Assembly (NCBI RefSeq): GCF_049943125.1
Contig: NZ_CP188040.1
Location: 2,976,001 to 3,040,000 of the forward strand
DNA from: JAEXZL01 sp049943125
GTDB lineage: Bacteria > Bacillota > Clostridia > Clostridiales > Clostridiaceae
Length of the DNA stretch: 64,000 nt
Direction: 5' to 3'
Shown here one piece after another: positions 32,784 to 41,110 of this stretch. Position 1 is the first letter of the stretch, and the number at the start of each line of letters is the position of its first letter. Below the pieces are notes generated by a model that was not told where the DNA came from, did not search any database, and worked only from the letters and a program-made list of their open reading frames with translations. Both the position numbers and the translations under genes were made by a program.

Positions 32784-32814
32784 AAAAGACTTCAGGATAT
32801 CCTAAAGTCTTTTT
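32784..32814 (-). terminator. Terminator between the FMN-lipoprotein gene and apbE
   Basis: AAAAAGACTT pairs with AAGTCTTTTT, and the interior AGGATATCCT is self-complementary. On the minus strand it ends in a T tract. It would make the FMN-lipoprotein transcript more abundant than apbE. Confidence 0.75.
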
Positions 32815-32821
32815 ATATTTA

Positions 32822-33688
32822 TTATTCAGCTGGTAATTCTACAACTAAAGTAGTAGTGTCACCCTTAGCTATTTTTTCTGATATAAGCTTAGTAGCTAAA
32901 GCTTTGAAATCGTTAGATGAGGAAGTAGCTCCTGTAACAGTGTCAACCTTGGAAGGATCCTGAGAGTCAACTAAAGCCTTCTCAAGTACTGGAGTAAATT
33001 CCTCTGGATTAGTTCCAGAAACCTTCTTCATGCTTTCATTGTATTCAGCACTTTCAGATTTCATTTCGCCTTTATCATTTACGTAGTCGAAATTAACTTC
33101 AGCGATTTTTCCATCTTTTACAGTGATTTCAGTGAAAGCCTTCCAGCTGTGGCTATCAAACTTATCGTATTCTGCTTTGTAGGTACCATCAGTTAATTTA
33201 ACTTCTTCTGCTGGAGAAGGTTGAGCAATTACTAAAGTTGTTTCGTCACCCTTTTTGATCTTCTCATCTACAAGCTTAGCAACCATTTCTTTGAAGCCAT
33301 CAACAGAATGAGTAGCTCCAGTGATGTTATCTATCTTAGAAGCGTCCTGCTTGTCCACTAAAGCCTTTTCAAGCTCAGGTAAGTATGCTTCAGGGTTTGT
33401 TCCTGCAACTTCCTTCATCTTTGTGTTGTATGCTTCATTTTCTGACTTTCTTTCTTCCTTGTCGTTAAGATAGTCATAATCTACCTCAGCGATTTTTCCA
33501 TCCTTAACGGTAAGCTCAACGAAAGCCTTCCAACCGTTCTTATCAATTTGATCATACTCTGCCCTGTATTTTCCATCTTTATAATCTGATGCTGGAGCAG
33601 CGTCCTTATCGTTGCTTCCACATCCAGCTAGTATTGTTAAAGCTAAAACAGATGCAGCAGCTAAACTCATTATTTTGTTTCTTTTCAT
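32822..33688 (-). CDS. Flavinylated lipoprotein with two FMN-binding domains (PplA-like)
   Basis: This 288-residue exported lipoprotein is the predicted extracellular electron carrier. The lipobox LAGC gives cysteine 23. Two tandem repeats of about 120 residues (about 38-155 and 167-285) are closely similar. Each starts DGxYxAEYDxxD, contains the VKDGKIAEV strand and ends in a flavinylation motif: DNITGATHS with acceptor T126 and DTVTGATSS with T255. This is the organisation of PplA, the extracellular flavoprotein of Listeria. GGGGGATAC lies upstream of the ATG and a minus-strand TATAAT lies at 33740-33745. High-level expression is suggested by the terminator between it and apbE. Confidence 0.9.
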   Translation of the reverse strand: MKRNKIMSLAAASVLALTILAGCGSNDKDAAPASDYKDGKYRAEYDQIDKNGWKAFVELTVKDGKIAEVDYDYLNDKEERKSENEAYNTKMKEVAGTNPEAYLPELEKALVDKQDASKIDNITGATHSVDGFKEMVAKLVDEKIKKGDETTLVIAQPSPAEEVKLTDGTYKAEYDKFDSHSWKAFTEITVKDGKIAEVNFDYVNDKGEMKSESAEYNESMKKVSGTNPEEFTPVLEKALVDSQDPSKVDTVTGATSSSNDFKALATKLISEKIAKGDTTTLVVELPAE

Positions 33689-33714
33689 TTTTTGTATCCC
33701 CCTTTTGATATATA

Positions 33715-33737
33715 GTCGTTTTCACTAACTACATATC
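33715..33737 (-). promoter_or_regulatory. Operator-like motif shared with flavodoxin
   Basis: Minus-strand GTAGTTAGTGA lies just downstream of the -10 element of the FMN-lipoprotein gene. The same 11 bases form the left half of the palindrome upstream of flavodoxin at 2829-2839. The right half here (AACGACT) is degenerate. Confidence 0.3.
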
Positions 33738-33879
33738 AAATTATACAACGAGTTTCTATTATCTGCATATTCAAATTACTAATGCAATATTAGATAAACT
33801 TATCACAATTTACAGTATCTTTGTATAATTTTTAACTTAACAAACTAGTGTTTTCAAGGGCTCTGGTCAAATCTTTATA

Positions 33880-33908
33880 TTGAAAAAATGTTAATTTAAG
33901 GTTATAAA
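33880..33908 (+). promoter_or_regulatory. Promoter of the ndh2-eetA-eetB operon
   Basis: TTGAAA (33880-33885) and TATAAA (33903-33908) are 17 bases apart, giving a leader of about 85 bases before the TTG start of ndh2. Confidence 0.55.
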
Positions 33909-34001
33909 TAATTATAGACAATATTTAACTTTCTATATATATTTAATATGGTAGTTTACTTGTTCTATTATAGGTATGATAAAAATTAAGGAGTGATTTA
34001 G

Positions 34002-35885
34002 TTGGATAACAAACACATCGTTATATTGGGGGCAGGCTATGCAGGTGTCCATGCGGCGAAAAAGCTAGCTAAGAAATACAAAAAAAATGATAGTGTTGAA
34101 ATTACACTTATTGATAAAAATCCCTTCCATACACTGATGACTGAGCTTCATGAGGTAGCTGGAGGAAGAGTTCACCCTGAGTCTGTTCAGGTAGAGCTTT
34201 CAAAGATTTTTCACAGAACCAAGGTTAAGGTTGTAGTAGATTATATTACAAAGGTAGATATCGAAACACAAACAGTTAAAACTAAAAATGATAGCTTCAA
34301 ATATGACTATCTATTAATTGGTACAGGTTCTGAACCAGCTTTCTTCGGTGTTCCTGGTGTTAAGGAAAATGGATTTACCCTTTGGTCCTTCGAGGACGCT
34401 TTAAAAATCAGAAAGCATATCCAGAATACCTTTGATAAGGCTTCCAGAGAGTTAGATCCTAAAAAGAGAAGGGACATGCTGTCCTTTGTGGTTGCTGGCT
34501 CAGGTTTTACAGGTATTGAAATGGCTGGAGAGCTTTTAGAGTGGAAGAATAAGCTCGCTAAGGATTATGGAATAGATAAGGATGAGGTTTCCTTATATGT
34601 AGTAGAAGCTTTAGGTACCATATTAAATATGCTAGATAGAAAGCAGGCAGATAAAGCTGAAAACTATATGCTTAAGCATGGGGTGAAGGTATTAAAGAAT
34701 TCACCGATAGTTGAAGTTAATCCTAAGGGAATAGTACTTAAAAGCGGAGAGAAGATTGCTACTGAAACATTAATATGGACATGCGGTATACAGGCTAACG
34801 GTCAGGTTGGTGAGTATGGCTTAGATAGAGCTAGGGCTGGTAGATTGCAGACCAATGAATTTATGCAGGTAATTGGACATGATAATGTATTTGCAGTAGG
34901 TGATTTAGCTTATTATGAAGAGGAGCCTGGCAAGGGTACACCTCAGATAGTAGAAGCTGCAGAACAGACAGCAATGACAGCTGTAAATACTATTGTTGCT
35001 GACATCAATAGCACTGAAAAGAAGGAATTCAAATCTAATTATCATGGCTTTATGGTTTCTGTTGGAGGAAAATACGGTGTAGCTGATCTTTCAGGAATAA
35101 AGCTTTCTGGATTCTTTGCTCTATTAATGAAGCATTTAATAAATATGTATTACCTATTTGGAGTTAATGGGGTACATGCTGTATATCATTATCTTCAGCA
35201 TGAATTCTTTACTATTGAAGATAAGAGATCGATTATGCGAGGACATTTATCCTCAAAGGGAAATAGATTATGGCTTGTTCCTCTCAGAATATATATAGGT
35301 GTTCTTTGGTTCTTAGAAGGTTTTGAAAAGCTTGTAGGAACTGCAAATTGGGAAGCTGCCAAGGGACTTAAGAAATTCACAGCAGGTATAGGTGAGGATA
35401 GCTGGATGCGTATGGGCAATGTAAAGATGCCATTTTCTTGGTTAACAGCTGATGGAGCCTCAGGAGCATCTGATGCTACTACTAGTGCATCTCAGACTGC
35501 AGAAGCTGCTACAGAATGGGCAACTCCAATTATATCTAAAATGCCTAAGCTTTATGAAGGTATAATGGAAATTATGATACCTACTCCAGAAATGGCTGTA
35601 TGGTTCCAGAGAATGGTGGTTATTCTTGAAATAGGTATGGGACTTGCTCTCATAGCAGGCTTATTTACCTTCTTAGCTAGTGCTGCTTCAGCCTTTATGG
35701 TTGTTAACTTTATTCTTTCTGCCATGGCCGGATGGGACATATTATGGTATTTCTTTGGCTCTATAGCTCTTATGTGTGGAGCAGGTAGAACCTTTGGACT
35801 TGATTATTTTGTAATGCCATGGATTAATGATAAGGTTCGGGGCTTCTGGTATGGTGATAGAGTAGCTCCATACAATCAGAAGTAA
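34002..35885 (+). CDS. ndh2: Type II NADH dehydrogenase with C-terminal membrane domain (Ndh2)
   Basis: The 627-residue enzyme oxidises NADH and passes electrons to a membrane quinone without pumping protons. The N-terminal FAD-binding motif is IVILGAGYAGVHAAKKL (residues 6-22), the NADH-binding glycine motif is VVAGSGFTGIEMAGEL, and the GDLAYY segment contacts FAD. The C-terminal part (about residues 425-627) has several membrane helices with a DoxX-like pattern, as in the Ndh2 of flavin-based electron transfer. The TTG start follows AAGGAGTG. It begins the operon ndh2-eetA-eetB-polyprenyl synthase, so it is likely dedicated to electron export. Confidence 0.92.
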   Translation: MDNKHIVILGAGYAGVHAAKKLAKKYKKNDSVEITLIDKNPFHTLMTELHEVAGGRVHPESVQVELSKIFHRTKVKVVVDYITKVDIETQTVKTKNDSFKYDYLLIGTGSEPAFFGVPGVKENGFTLWSFEDALKIRKHIQNTFDKASRELDPKKRRDMLSFVVAGSGFTGIEMAGELLEWKNKLAKDYGIDKDEVSLYVVEALGTILNMLDRKQADKAENYMLKHGVKVLKNSPIVEVNPKGIVLKSGEKIATETLIWTCGIQANGQVGEYGLDRARAGRLQTNEFMQVIGHDNVFAVGDLAYYEEEPGKGTPQIVEAAEQTAMTAVNTIVADINSTEKKEFKSNYHGFMVSVGGKYGVADLSGIKLSGFFALLMKHLINMYYLFGVNGVHAVYHYLQHEFFTIEDKRSIMRGHLSSKGNRLWLVPLRIYIGVLWFLEGFEKLVGTANWEAAKGLKKFTAGIGEDSWMRMGNVKMPFSWLTADGASGASDATTSASQTAEAATEWATPIISKMPKLYEGIMEIMIPTPEMAVWFQRMVVILEIGMGLALIAGLFTFLASAASAFMVVNFILSAMAGWDILWYFFGSIALMCGAGRTFGLDYFVMPWINDKVRGFWYGDRVAPYNQK

Positions 35886-35974
35886 AAATGGTAGTAATAA
35901 CTAGACTAATGATTAAATATCCAGTATTCTATAAGTATGCTTAATTAAATAAAAACAAAGGTGGAATTTACTGC

Positions 35975-36361
35975 ATGAAGAAATTGGATATAATAATTAT
36001 AGCTGTGCTTCTTATAATTTCCTTTATTCCTGAAGTTTTATTCGGAATAAAATATTCAGTAGAAGCTAGTGAAACCTATGCAGAAATTACAATCGGCGGA
36101 AAGCTCTATAAAACTGTTTCTCTCTCAGAAAATGGGGGAGAGGACAGTTTTATTGTTCACACGGACCAGGGCTTTAACGAGATTGAAATAAAGGATAATT
36201 CCATAGCAATAATAGATGCAAATTGCAATGATAAGCTTTGCTTAGAAATCGGACATATAACTGATCCAGGAGAATCTATAATATGTCTGCCTCATAAGCT
36301 TATGATAGAAGTAAAGGGTACAACAGATGACAGCTCTCCGCTAGATTCCGTTGCTTATTGA
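35975..36361 (+). CDS. eetA: NusG domain II-containing protein (EetA-like)
   Basis: This 128-residue protein has a single N-terminal membrane helix (about residues 5-24) and an external beta-rich NusG domain II. Family marks are VDANC-type IIDANCNDKLC and GESIICLPHKLMIEV, with two conserved cysteines in CNDKLC. In Listeria the equivalent EetA acts with EetB in electron transfer from the quinone pool to extracellular flavin carriers. AAAGGTGG precedes the ATG. The stop codon is 11 bases before the eetB start, whose ribosome binding site overlaps this end. Confidence 0.88.
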   Translation: MKKLDIIIIAVLLIISFIPEVLFGIKYSVEASETYAEITIGGKLYKTVSLSENGGEDSFIVHTDQGFNEIEIKDNSIAIIDANCNDKLCLEIGHITDPGESIICLPHKLMIEVKGTTDDSSPLDSVAY

Positions 36362-36372
36362 GGTGATAACTA

Positions 36373-36897
36373 ATGAAAAATACAATTAAAATGGTTTATA
36401 TAGCTCTATTGGTTGCTCAGGCCTTAGTTCTTCACCTTTTTGAGTCAATGATTCCAGTACCTTTTATTACCCCAGGTGCTAAGCTTGGGCTATCTAATCT
36501 TATTACGGTAATTGCATTATATACATTAGAGAGAAAGAGGGATGCATTTTTAGTGGTTACCCTCAGAATAATTTTATCCACCATGTTTGGTGGAAGTCTA
36601 TCAACCCTAATGTATAGCATGGCTGGTGGTATTTTGAGCTTTGTTGCTATGGTTATAATTAAGGAAATATTCAAGGATAAGGTGAGTATTATTGGAGTCA
36701 GCGCTAGCGGTGCTGTATTCCATAATGTTGGACAGCTGCTGGTAGCTGCAGGAATTCTTCATAATATATGGGTTACGCTATATCTACCAATCTTATCAAT
36801 TGCTGGTATAGGAACGGGTATATTTGTGGGTATAGCGGCTAATTATCTTACTAAGCACCTGCAGAAAATACCTTACTTTTCTAAAATAAAAAGATAG
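36373..36897 (+). CDS. eetB: Gx transporter family membrane protein (EetB-like)
   Basis: This 174-residue membrane protein has about five hydrophobic segments and resembles energy-coupling-factor S components. It is often annotated as heptaprenyl diphosphate synthase component I. Family marks are PGAKLGLSNLITVIALY and SGAVFHNVGQLLVA. In the electron transfer locus of Listeria it pairs with EetA, possibly presenting flavin or forming the transmembrane path. TGAGGTGA lies at the end of eetA. It is directly followed by the polyprenyl synthase gene. Confidence 0.88.
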   Translation: MKNTIKMVYIALLVAQALVLHLFESMIPVPFITPGAKLGLSNLITVIALYTLERKRDAFLVVTLRIILSTMFGGSLSTLMYSMAGGILSFVAMVIIKEIFKDKVSIIGVSASGAVFHNVGQLLVAAGILHNIWVTLYLPILSIAGIGTGIFVGIAANYLTKHLQKIPYFSKIKR

Positions 36898-36908
36898 AGG
36901 TTGATTCA

Positions 36909-37874
36909 ATGGATAAAATGTGGCTTCAATATCCTGAGCTTAGAGGCGAGATAGAAGCTGTGCAAAACATTATGAAGAAGAGTATCAGATGTAGAGACAA
37001 AAGAATAGAAGGCTCATTAATAGAGCTTTTAAATTCTAGTGGTAAGATGCTAAGACCAGCTTTTACCTTAATTTCCTCTCATTTTGGTAACTATAGTGAG
37101 GATAAGGCAAGATCGTTGGCTGCAGTAATGGAGCTTTTACATATGGCTACCTTGGTTCATGATGATATAGTAGATGATTCTAAGCTCCGGAGAGGGCAGG
37201 AAACAGTTCAATCAAAATATGGCAAGGACTATGCTGTTTACATAGGTGATTTTCTTTTTTGTGTTTGTTTTAAGCTTCTAGCTGAGAATTCTTCATTGGA
37301 AGCTATTAAGATAGATGGGAAATCAATGTCTAGGATATGCATAGGAGAAGTAGAACAGCTTAATTCAAGGTTTAATCATAAGACCACAGTAAAAGAGTAT
37401 TTGGCGAGGATATCCGGTAAGACAGCAGAGCTTTTTTCCTTGAGTTTATATATAGGAGCTGCTGAATCTGGCTGTTCTTATAGAGACAGTAGAATCTTTT
37501 GGAATATAGGACATAATATCGGAATGGCCTTCCAAATAATTGATGATATACTGGATTATTCAGGAAGTGACGAAGCAATAGGTAAGCCTGCAGCAAATGA
37601 TTTAAGCCAGGGGATATTTACCTTGCCTTTAATATATGCATTAAGAAATGATGACGGTAAGCTTCTGAAGCTGGTGAAGCAGGATAGCTTCAATAAAGAG
37701 GATATCCACAGGATTATCTCTTTAGTCCAGGAAAAGGGTGGGGTTAAAAAGGCTCAGGAGCTGGCAGTTAGGTATACTGAAAAGGCTTTTACACTTATTG
37801 AAAAGCTTCCGAATAACCCTTATAAGATAATTTTGAAAGACATTGCAAATAAGCTTCTAATAAGAGAGTATTAA
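36909..37874 (+). CDS. Polyprenyl diphosphate synthase
   Basis: The 321-residue trans-prenyltransferase elongates an isoprenoid chain, most likely the side chain of a menaquinone-type quinone. The first aspartate-rich motif is HDDIVDD and the second is FQIIDDILDY, each binding magnesium-diphosphate. AGAGGTTG lies upstream of the ATG. Its place after eetAB matches dmkB in the Listeria locus, where it supplies demethylmenaquinone for electron transfer. The partner prenyltransferase DmkA is not in the window. Confidence 0.92.
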   Translation: MDKMWLQYPELRGEIEAVQNIMKKSIRCRDKRIEGSLIELLNSSGKMLRPAFTLISSHFGNYSEDKARSLAAVMELLHMATLVHDDIVDDSKLRRGQETVQSKYGKDYAVYIGDFLFCVCFKLLAENSSLEAIKIDGKSMSRICIGEVEQLNSRFNHKTTVKEYLARISGKTAELFSLSLYIGAAESGCSYRDSRIFWNIGHNIGMAFQIIDDILDYSGSDEAIGKPAANDLSQGIFTLPLIYALRNDDGKLLKLVKQDSFNKEDIHRIISLVQEKGGVKKAQELAVRYTEKAFTLIEKLPNNPYKIILKDIANKLLIREY

Positions 37875-37875
37875 T

Positions 37876-37905
37876 AAGGAGAAGGACCTTTGGGTCCTTC
37901 TCCTT
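37876..37905. terminator. Terminator of the electron transfer operon
   Basis: AAGGAGAAGGACC and GGTCCTTCTCCTT form a perfect 13-bp stem over TTTG. It also serves the convergent LysR-type gene. Confidence 0.85.
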
Positions 37906-38797
37906 AAATTATATTATATATTTTTTTGCATTCCCTTTTTACATAATCAATAAACGGTCTCATAAGTCTATAATTATTAGGTGTATATAAGAGGTATATA
38001 GAGTAGTCTAAGGAGATATTCTTTAAGGTAATCTCTTTTAGTGTACCTTTTATTAAGTCATCCATGATACATACTCTTGGCAATATTGATAGTCCATAGC
38101 CCTTTAATACGGAGCTTCTTGCCATATCTATAGTATTAACCGTAAAGAGAATATTTAAAGGTAAGTGTTCCCTATAATCCTCTTGAGCAAGCTGCAGTCG
38201 TCTTTTAATATTAAACTGATCTTGAAGGAGAATAAAGGGGTATTTACTAAGGTCTTGTCCAGTAATTGAATCTGGACCGTTGAAATTGCTTGGACCAACT
38301 AAAACTAAGGTGTCATCAAGAAGCTTTGTGTACATCAGGCTGTTATCCTCAGGTTCCTTAAAGGATAAGGCGAGATCAGAAATATTGCTGGATATATTAG
38401 TTTCAATATTATCGATGGCAGTGTTATTAAGTCTAATATCAAGAGTAGGAAAATGTTTTTTGGAGTTATATAAAACAATTGGGATAGAAGAATTTGACAG
38501 ATTGTAGTAGGAGTCAATTATCACTATACTCTTAGCCATTTTAAAGCTCTCAATATCCTCCAGCATCCTATCATAGGACTGAAGCATTGTTTCTACGTGT
38601 TTCAATATAGTTCTACCTTCTGAAGTAAGCTCAACCCCTTTGTTGCTTCTCTCGAAAAGCTTTACGCCAAATCGACTTTCCATGTTGCTAAGCTGTTGGC
38701 TTAGAGCAGATTGCGAAATATGGGAAAGACCTGCAGCCTTCGAAATGCTTTTATAGGTAGCGACGTCATAGAAGGACCTAAAGGTATCAATATTCAT
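37904..38797 (-). CDS. LysR-family transcriptional regulator
   Basis: This 297-residue regulator has an N-terminal helix-turn-helix (FYDVATYKSISKAAGLSHISQSALSQQLSNMESRFG, about residues 9-44; the recognition helix is SQSALSQQLSNME) and a C-terminal effector-binding domain (about 90-297). TAAGGATG lies upstream of the start. LysR regulators usually control a divergent neighbour, here the 133-residue hypothetical gene at 38985, which begins 187 bases away. The effector and target are unknown. Confidence 0.93.
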   Translation of the reverse strand: MNIDTFRSFYDVATYKSISKAAGLSHISQSALSQQLSNMESRFGVKLFERSNKGVELTSEGRTILKHVETMLQSYDRMLEDIESFKMAKSIVIIDSYYNLSNSSIPIVLYNSKKHFPTLDIRLNNTAIDNIETNISSNISDLALSFKEPEDNSLMYTKLLDDTLVLVGPSNFNGPDSITGQDLSKYPFILLQDQFNIKRRLQLAQEDYREHLPLNILFTVNTIDMARSSVLKGYGLSILPRVCIMDDLIKGTLKEITLKNISLDYSIYLLYTPNNYRLMRPFIDYVKRECKKIYNII

Positions 38798-38984
38798 TAA
38801 TAATCATCCTTATTTGAATTAACATAATAAATTATTTTACATTATATTTGATATATTTACAAGTGTAGGGGGTAATAATCTGAAGAAAGGATTATTAACA
38901 AATTTATAAAGCTTTGTTTCTCTATATTTTATATATTAATGCTATTATTAGATAAATATAATAATATGACAAAGGAGGGTTATA

Positions 38985-39386
38985 ATGCAGGAATATATAC
39001 TGGTTTTTGATGAATACTCCCAGGTCATAGGCTTTAATAGCAAAGGAGAAGCAGAAGCTTATGCTCTTCAATGGATGGATAAAAGCAAGGAAGAGTTTGC
39101 TGCCTCTCGTGAAATGGAGGTAGGCAATGCTTTTGATGACTATGAGGGGCTCAAGGCTGCAGGAATAAGGAACGGAAGCTTGCATGCTTATAAGGTAGAA
39201 GAAGTTATTAAAGCAATTGATAAATCAGAAGCTCTAGAAAAGGAAGCTTTAAAAGGACTTTTGGAGGAGGAACAGATTCATTTTGAAAGGGATCAGTACT
39301 CTGAGATTAATTTAGCTCTAGAGCTAACTCCGGAGATACAGCTGTTTAACGACTTTGATGGAGAGGTTAATTATCCTGGGCAGTAG
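38985..39386 (+). CDS. Hypothetical protein
   Basis: The 133-residue protein is acidic and mostly helical (EALEKEALKGLLEEEQIHFERDQYSE) with no signal peptide or membrane segment. It starts MQEYILVFDEYSQVIGFNSKGEAEAYALQW. AAGGAGGG precedes the ATG, which supports expression. It lies opposite the LysR-type regulator and 29 bases before the DUF1232 gene. I do not recognise a family. Confidence 0.6.
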   Translation: MQEYILVFDEYSQVIGFNSKGEAEAYALQWMDKSKEEFAASREMEVGNAFDDYEGLKAAGIRNGSLHAYKVEEVIKAIDKSEALEKEALKGLLEEEQIHFERDQYSEINLALELTPEIQLFNDFDGEVNYPGQ

Positions 39387-39415
39387 TAAAGAATAATTAT
39401 TATGGAGATGAAGAA

Positions 39416-39835
39416 ATGGACTATAAAAATATACTAAAAACCTTTAAAGAGCAGAGAAATAAGAAATGGGATAAAAAGGCGGAGAAGTATTATAGTGATC
39501 CTGAGTCCACTGATACATTATTAAATAAGGCGGAAGATAAGGCTTCAAAAAAAGAAAAGGGACCAATAAAGGAGATTTGGGATAAGGTTAAGCTTCTTAT
39601 AGCCTTAGCTAGAGATTGGTCAAAGGGAAATTATCGTGAGGTTTCAAAGGGAAATATGATATTAATATTGGCAGGAATAATATATTTTGTATCCCCCTTA
39701 GATATAGTCCCAGATTTTATAGTAGGCTTAGGCTTTCTAGATGACGCCGCTATTTTGACCTTTGTGGTAAACCGATTAGACAAGGAGCTGGAAAAATACC
39801 GTGGATGGAAGAATAATTCCTTTCAGGGTTCATAA
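39416..39835 (+). CDS. DUF1232 (YkvA-like) membrane protein
   Basis: The 139-residue protein has a charged N-terminal half and a C-terminal DUF1232 domain. The family core is ILAGIIYFVSPLDIVPDFIVGLGFLDDAAIL (about residues 83-113), in which SPLDIVPD is diagnostic. One or two hydrophobic segments suggest membrane association. Function is unknown across the family. TGGAGATG precedes the ATG and the gene ends at a bidirectional terminator. Confidence 0.88.
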   Translation: MDYKNILKTFKEQRNKKWDKKAEKYYSDPESTDTLLNKAEDKASKKEKGPIKEIWDKVKLLIALARDWSKGNYREVSKGNMILILAGIIYFVSPLDIVPDFIVGLGFLDDAAILTFVVNRLDKELEKYRGWKNNSFQGS

Positions 39836-39840
39836 TAAAT

Positions 39841-39873
39841 AAAGTGAGGAGAGACTATAAAACTCCTCACTTT
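39841..39873. terminator. Bidirectional terminator, DUF1232 gene / glycosyltransferase gene
   Basis: AAAGTGAGGAG and CTCCTCACTTT form an 11-bp stem between convergent genes. The flanking AATAAA/TTTATT bases extend the pairing. Confidence 0.85.
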
Positions 39874-40988
39874 ATTATTTTGCTGTTATATACCTCTAGG
39901 GTCTTAAGGGCAGTATTATTCCAAGAAAATAACTGACTTCTCTCTAAACCCAGCCTGCTAAGAGTAAGACTGAGATCAGGGTTGTTTATAACCTTTATTA
40001 AAGCCTCTGATAGCTCATCTTCTCTGCTGGGATTTACTAGTATTCCTGCATCTGCTACCACCTCAGGTATAGAGGTGGTGTTAGAGGTGATTACAGGAGC
40101 ACCACAGCTCATAGCCTCTAAGGGTGGAAGGCCAAAGCCTTCATAAAAGGAAGGGTAGATAAATGCGCTACAGCTATTATATAGATAGGGCAGAAGCTTC
40201 TCCTCTAAATAGCCAAGAAACTTTATTTTGTCCCCAAAGGCTGTTTTCATTACCTCGTTATATAAGGCTTCCCCCTCATCTTTTAAGGCTCCTCCTATAA
40301 CAAGATAATGCTCTTCCTTAAGGCTATTATATATTTTCTTAAAGCTATTAATTACACCTCTTACATTCTTTCTAGGACTAAAGCCACCCAAATATAATAT
40401 AAACGGTTTGTCTATTTTGAACAGATCATAGAGCTTGCTGCTGCAGATTTTCTTATCTAAAGGTTTAAATATTTCTTTAGCAGCTAAGGGGATTACGTGT
40501 ATATCTTCTTCTGGATACCAGGGAAAAAATCTCATAATATCCTCTTTAGAATAGTTAGATACAGTTATCAAGCTATTGGATTTTTCAATAACCTGAGGCA
40601 TTTTTTTAAGAAAGTTTTTAAGGTATCCCTTTCCTACGGTTTCTGGCATCAAGTAAGGTATTAAGTCGTGGATGGTACAGATACATCTCTGTCCTAAGGA
40701 ATGCTCAATGCCTAAACCGTTTTGAGGAACATGATAGATATCTATATTTTTTTTATGATTATATTCGGGAAAGTAATTAGCTTCAAAGAAGCGCTGATGC
40801 TTTTTTGAGGTTAAAACTATTTCTGAATTATGCTTTTCGTAAGCTTTGTATTCACTGCCACACCAGAAAAGAATATACTGATTTTTACTGTCCACCTCTA
40901 AAAGATTTTTTATTAGGGCTTGAGTATAAGTTCCTATGCCAGTACCTTTATAAAGGGTTACTCCTCTTGCATCAATTGCTATTTTCAT
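39867..40988 (-). CDS. Family 4 glycosyltransferase in the spore coat cluster
   Basis: This 373-residue GT-B glycosyltransferase has the N-terminal RGVTLYKGTGIGTYTQALI loop and HDLIPYLMPETVG in the first lobe. The second lobe carries YLGGFSPRKN, FLGYLEEKLLPYLYNSC and the donor motif PSFYEGFGLPPLEAMSCG, with its paired glutamates. It is closely similar to the enzyme at 43992. TAGGAG lies upstream of the ATG. Divergent transcription from a cotS-family gene and the neighbouring yabG place it in a spore surface cluster, comparable with cotSA next to cotS in Bacillus. Confidence 0.9.
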   Translation of the reverse strand: MKIAIDARGVTLYKGTGIGTYTQALIKNLLEVDSKNQYILFWCGSEYKAYEKHNSEIVLTSKKHQRFFEANYFPEYNHKKNIDIYHVPQNGLGIEHSLGQRCICTIHDLIPYLMPETVGKGYLKNFLKKMPQVIEKSNSLITVSNYSKEDIMRFFPWYPEEDIHVIPLAAKEIFKPLDKKICSSKLYDLFKIDKPFILYLGGFSPRKNVRGVINSFKKIYNSLKEEHYLVIGGALKDEGEALYNEVMKTAFGDKIKFLGYLEEKLLPYLYNSCSAFIYPSFYEGFGLPPLEAMSCGAPVITSNTTSIPEVVADAGILVNPSREDELSEALIKVINNPDLSLTLSRLGLERSQLFSWNNTALKTLEVYNSKIIK

Positions 40989-41056
40989 AAGGTTACTCCT
41001 AAAAATATCTATATATTAATAATATTATTCTTATATCCCCTTGGTGAATAATTATC

Positions 41057-41084
41057 ACAGCATATATTTATGCTTCATATACTA
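41057..41084 (+). promoter_or_regulatory. Sigma-K-type promoter candidate of the cotS operon
   Basis: CATATACTA at 41076-41084 matches the sigma-K -10 consensus CATANNNTA exactly. AC at 41057-41058 lies 17 bases upstream, as expected for the -35. The first cotS-family gene starts 27 bases downstream. Confidence 0.5.
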
Positions 41085-41110
41085 AAAAAAGAAGCAGTGA
41101 ACGGAGGAAT

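Larger units (their letters stand above)
33689..34001. other. Divergent promoter region of the electron transfer locus
   Basis: This 313-base gap separates the apbE-side and ndh2-side operons. It contains the minus-strand -10 and operator-like motif near 33715-33745 and the ndh2 promoter at 33880-33908. I see no gene, hairpin or riboswitch in the remainder, which is AT-rich. Confidence 0.6.

Noticed and set aside
41043..41058. Additional Fur-type box (minus strand TGATAATTATTCACC) between glycosyltransferase and cotS
   Set aside because: It matches only 11 of 14 positions and lies in a sporulation promoter region. At this base composition such matches are expected by chance.
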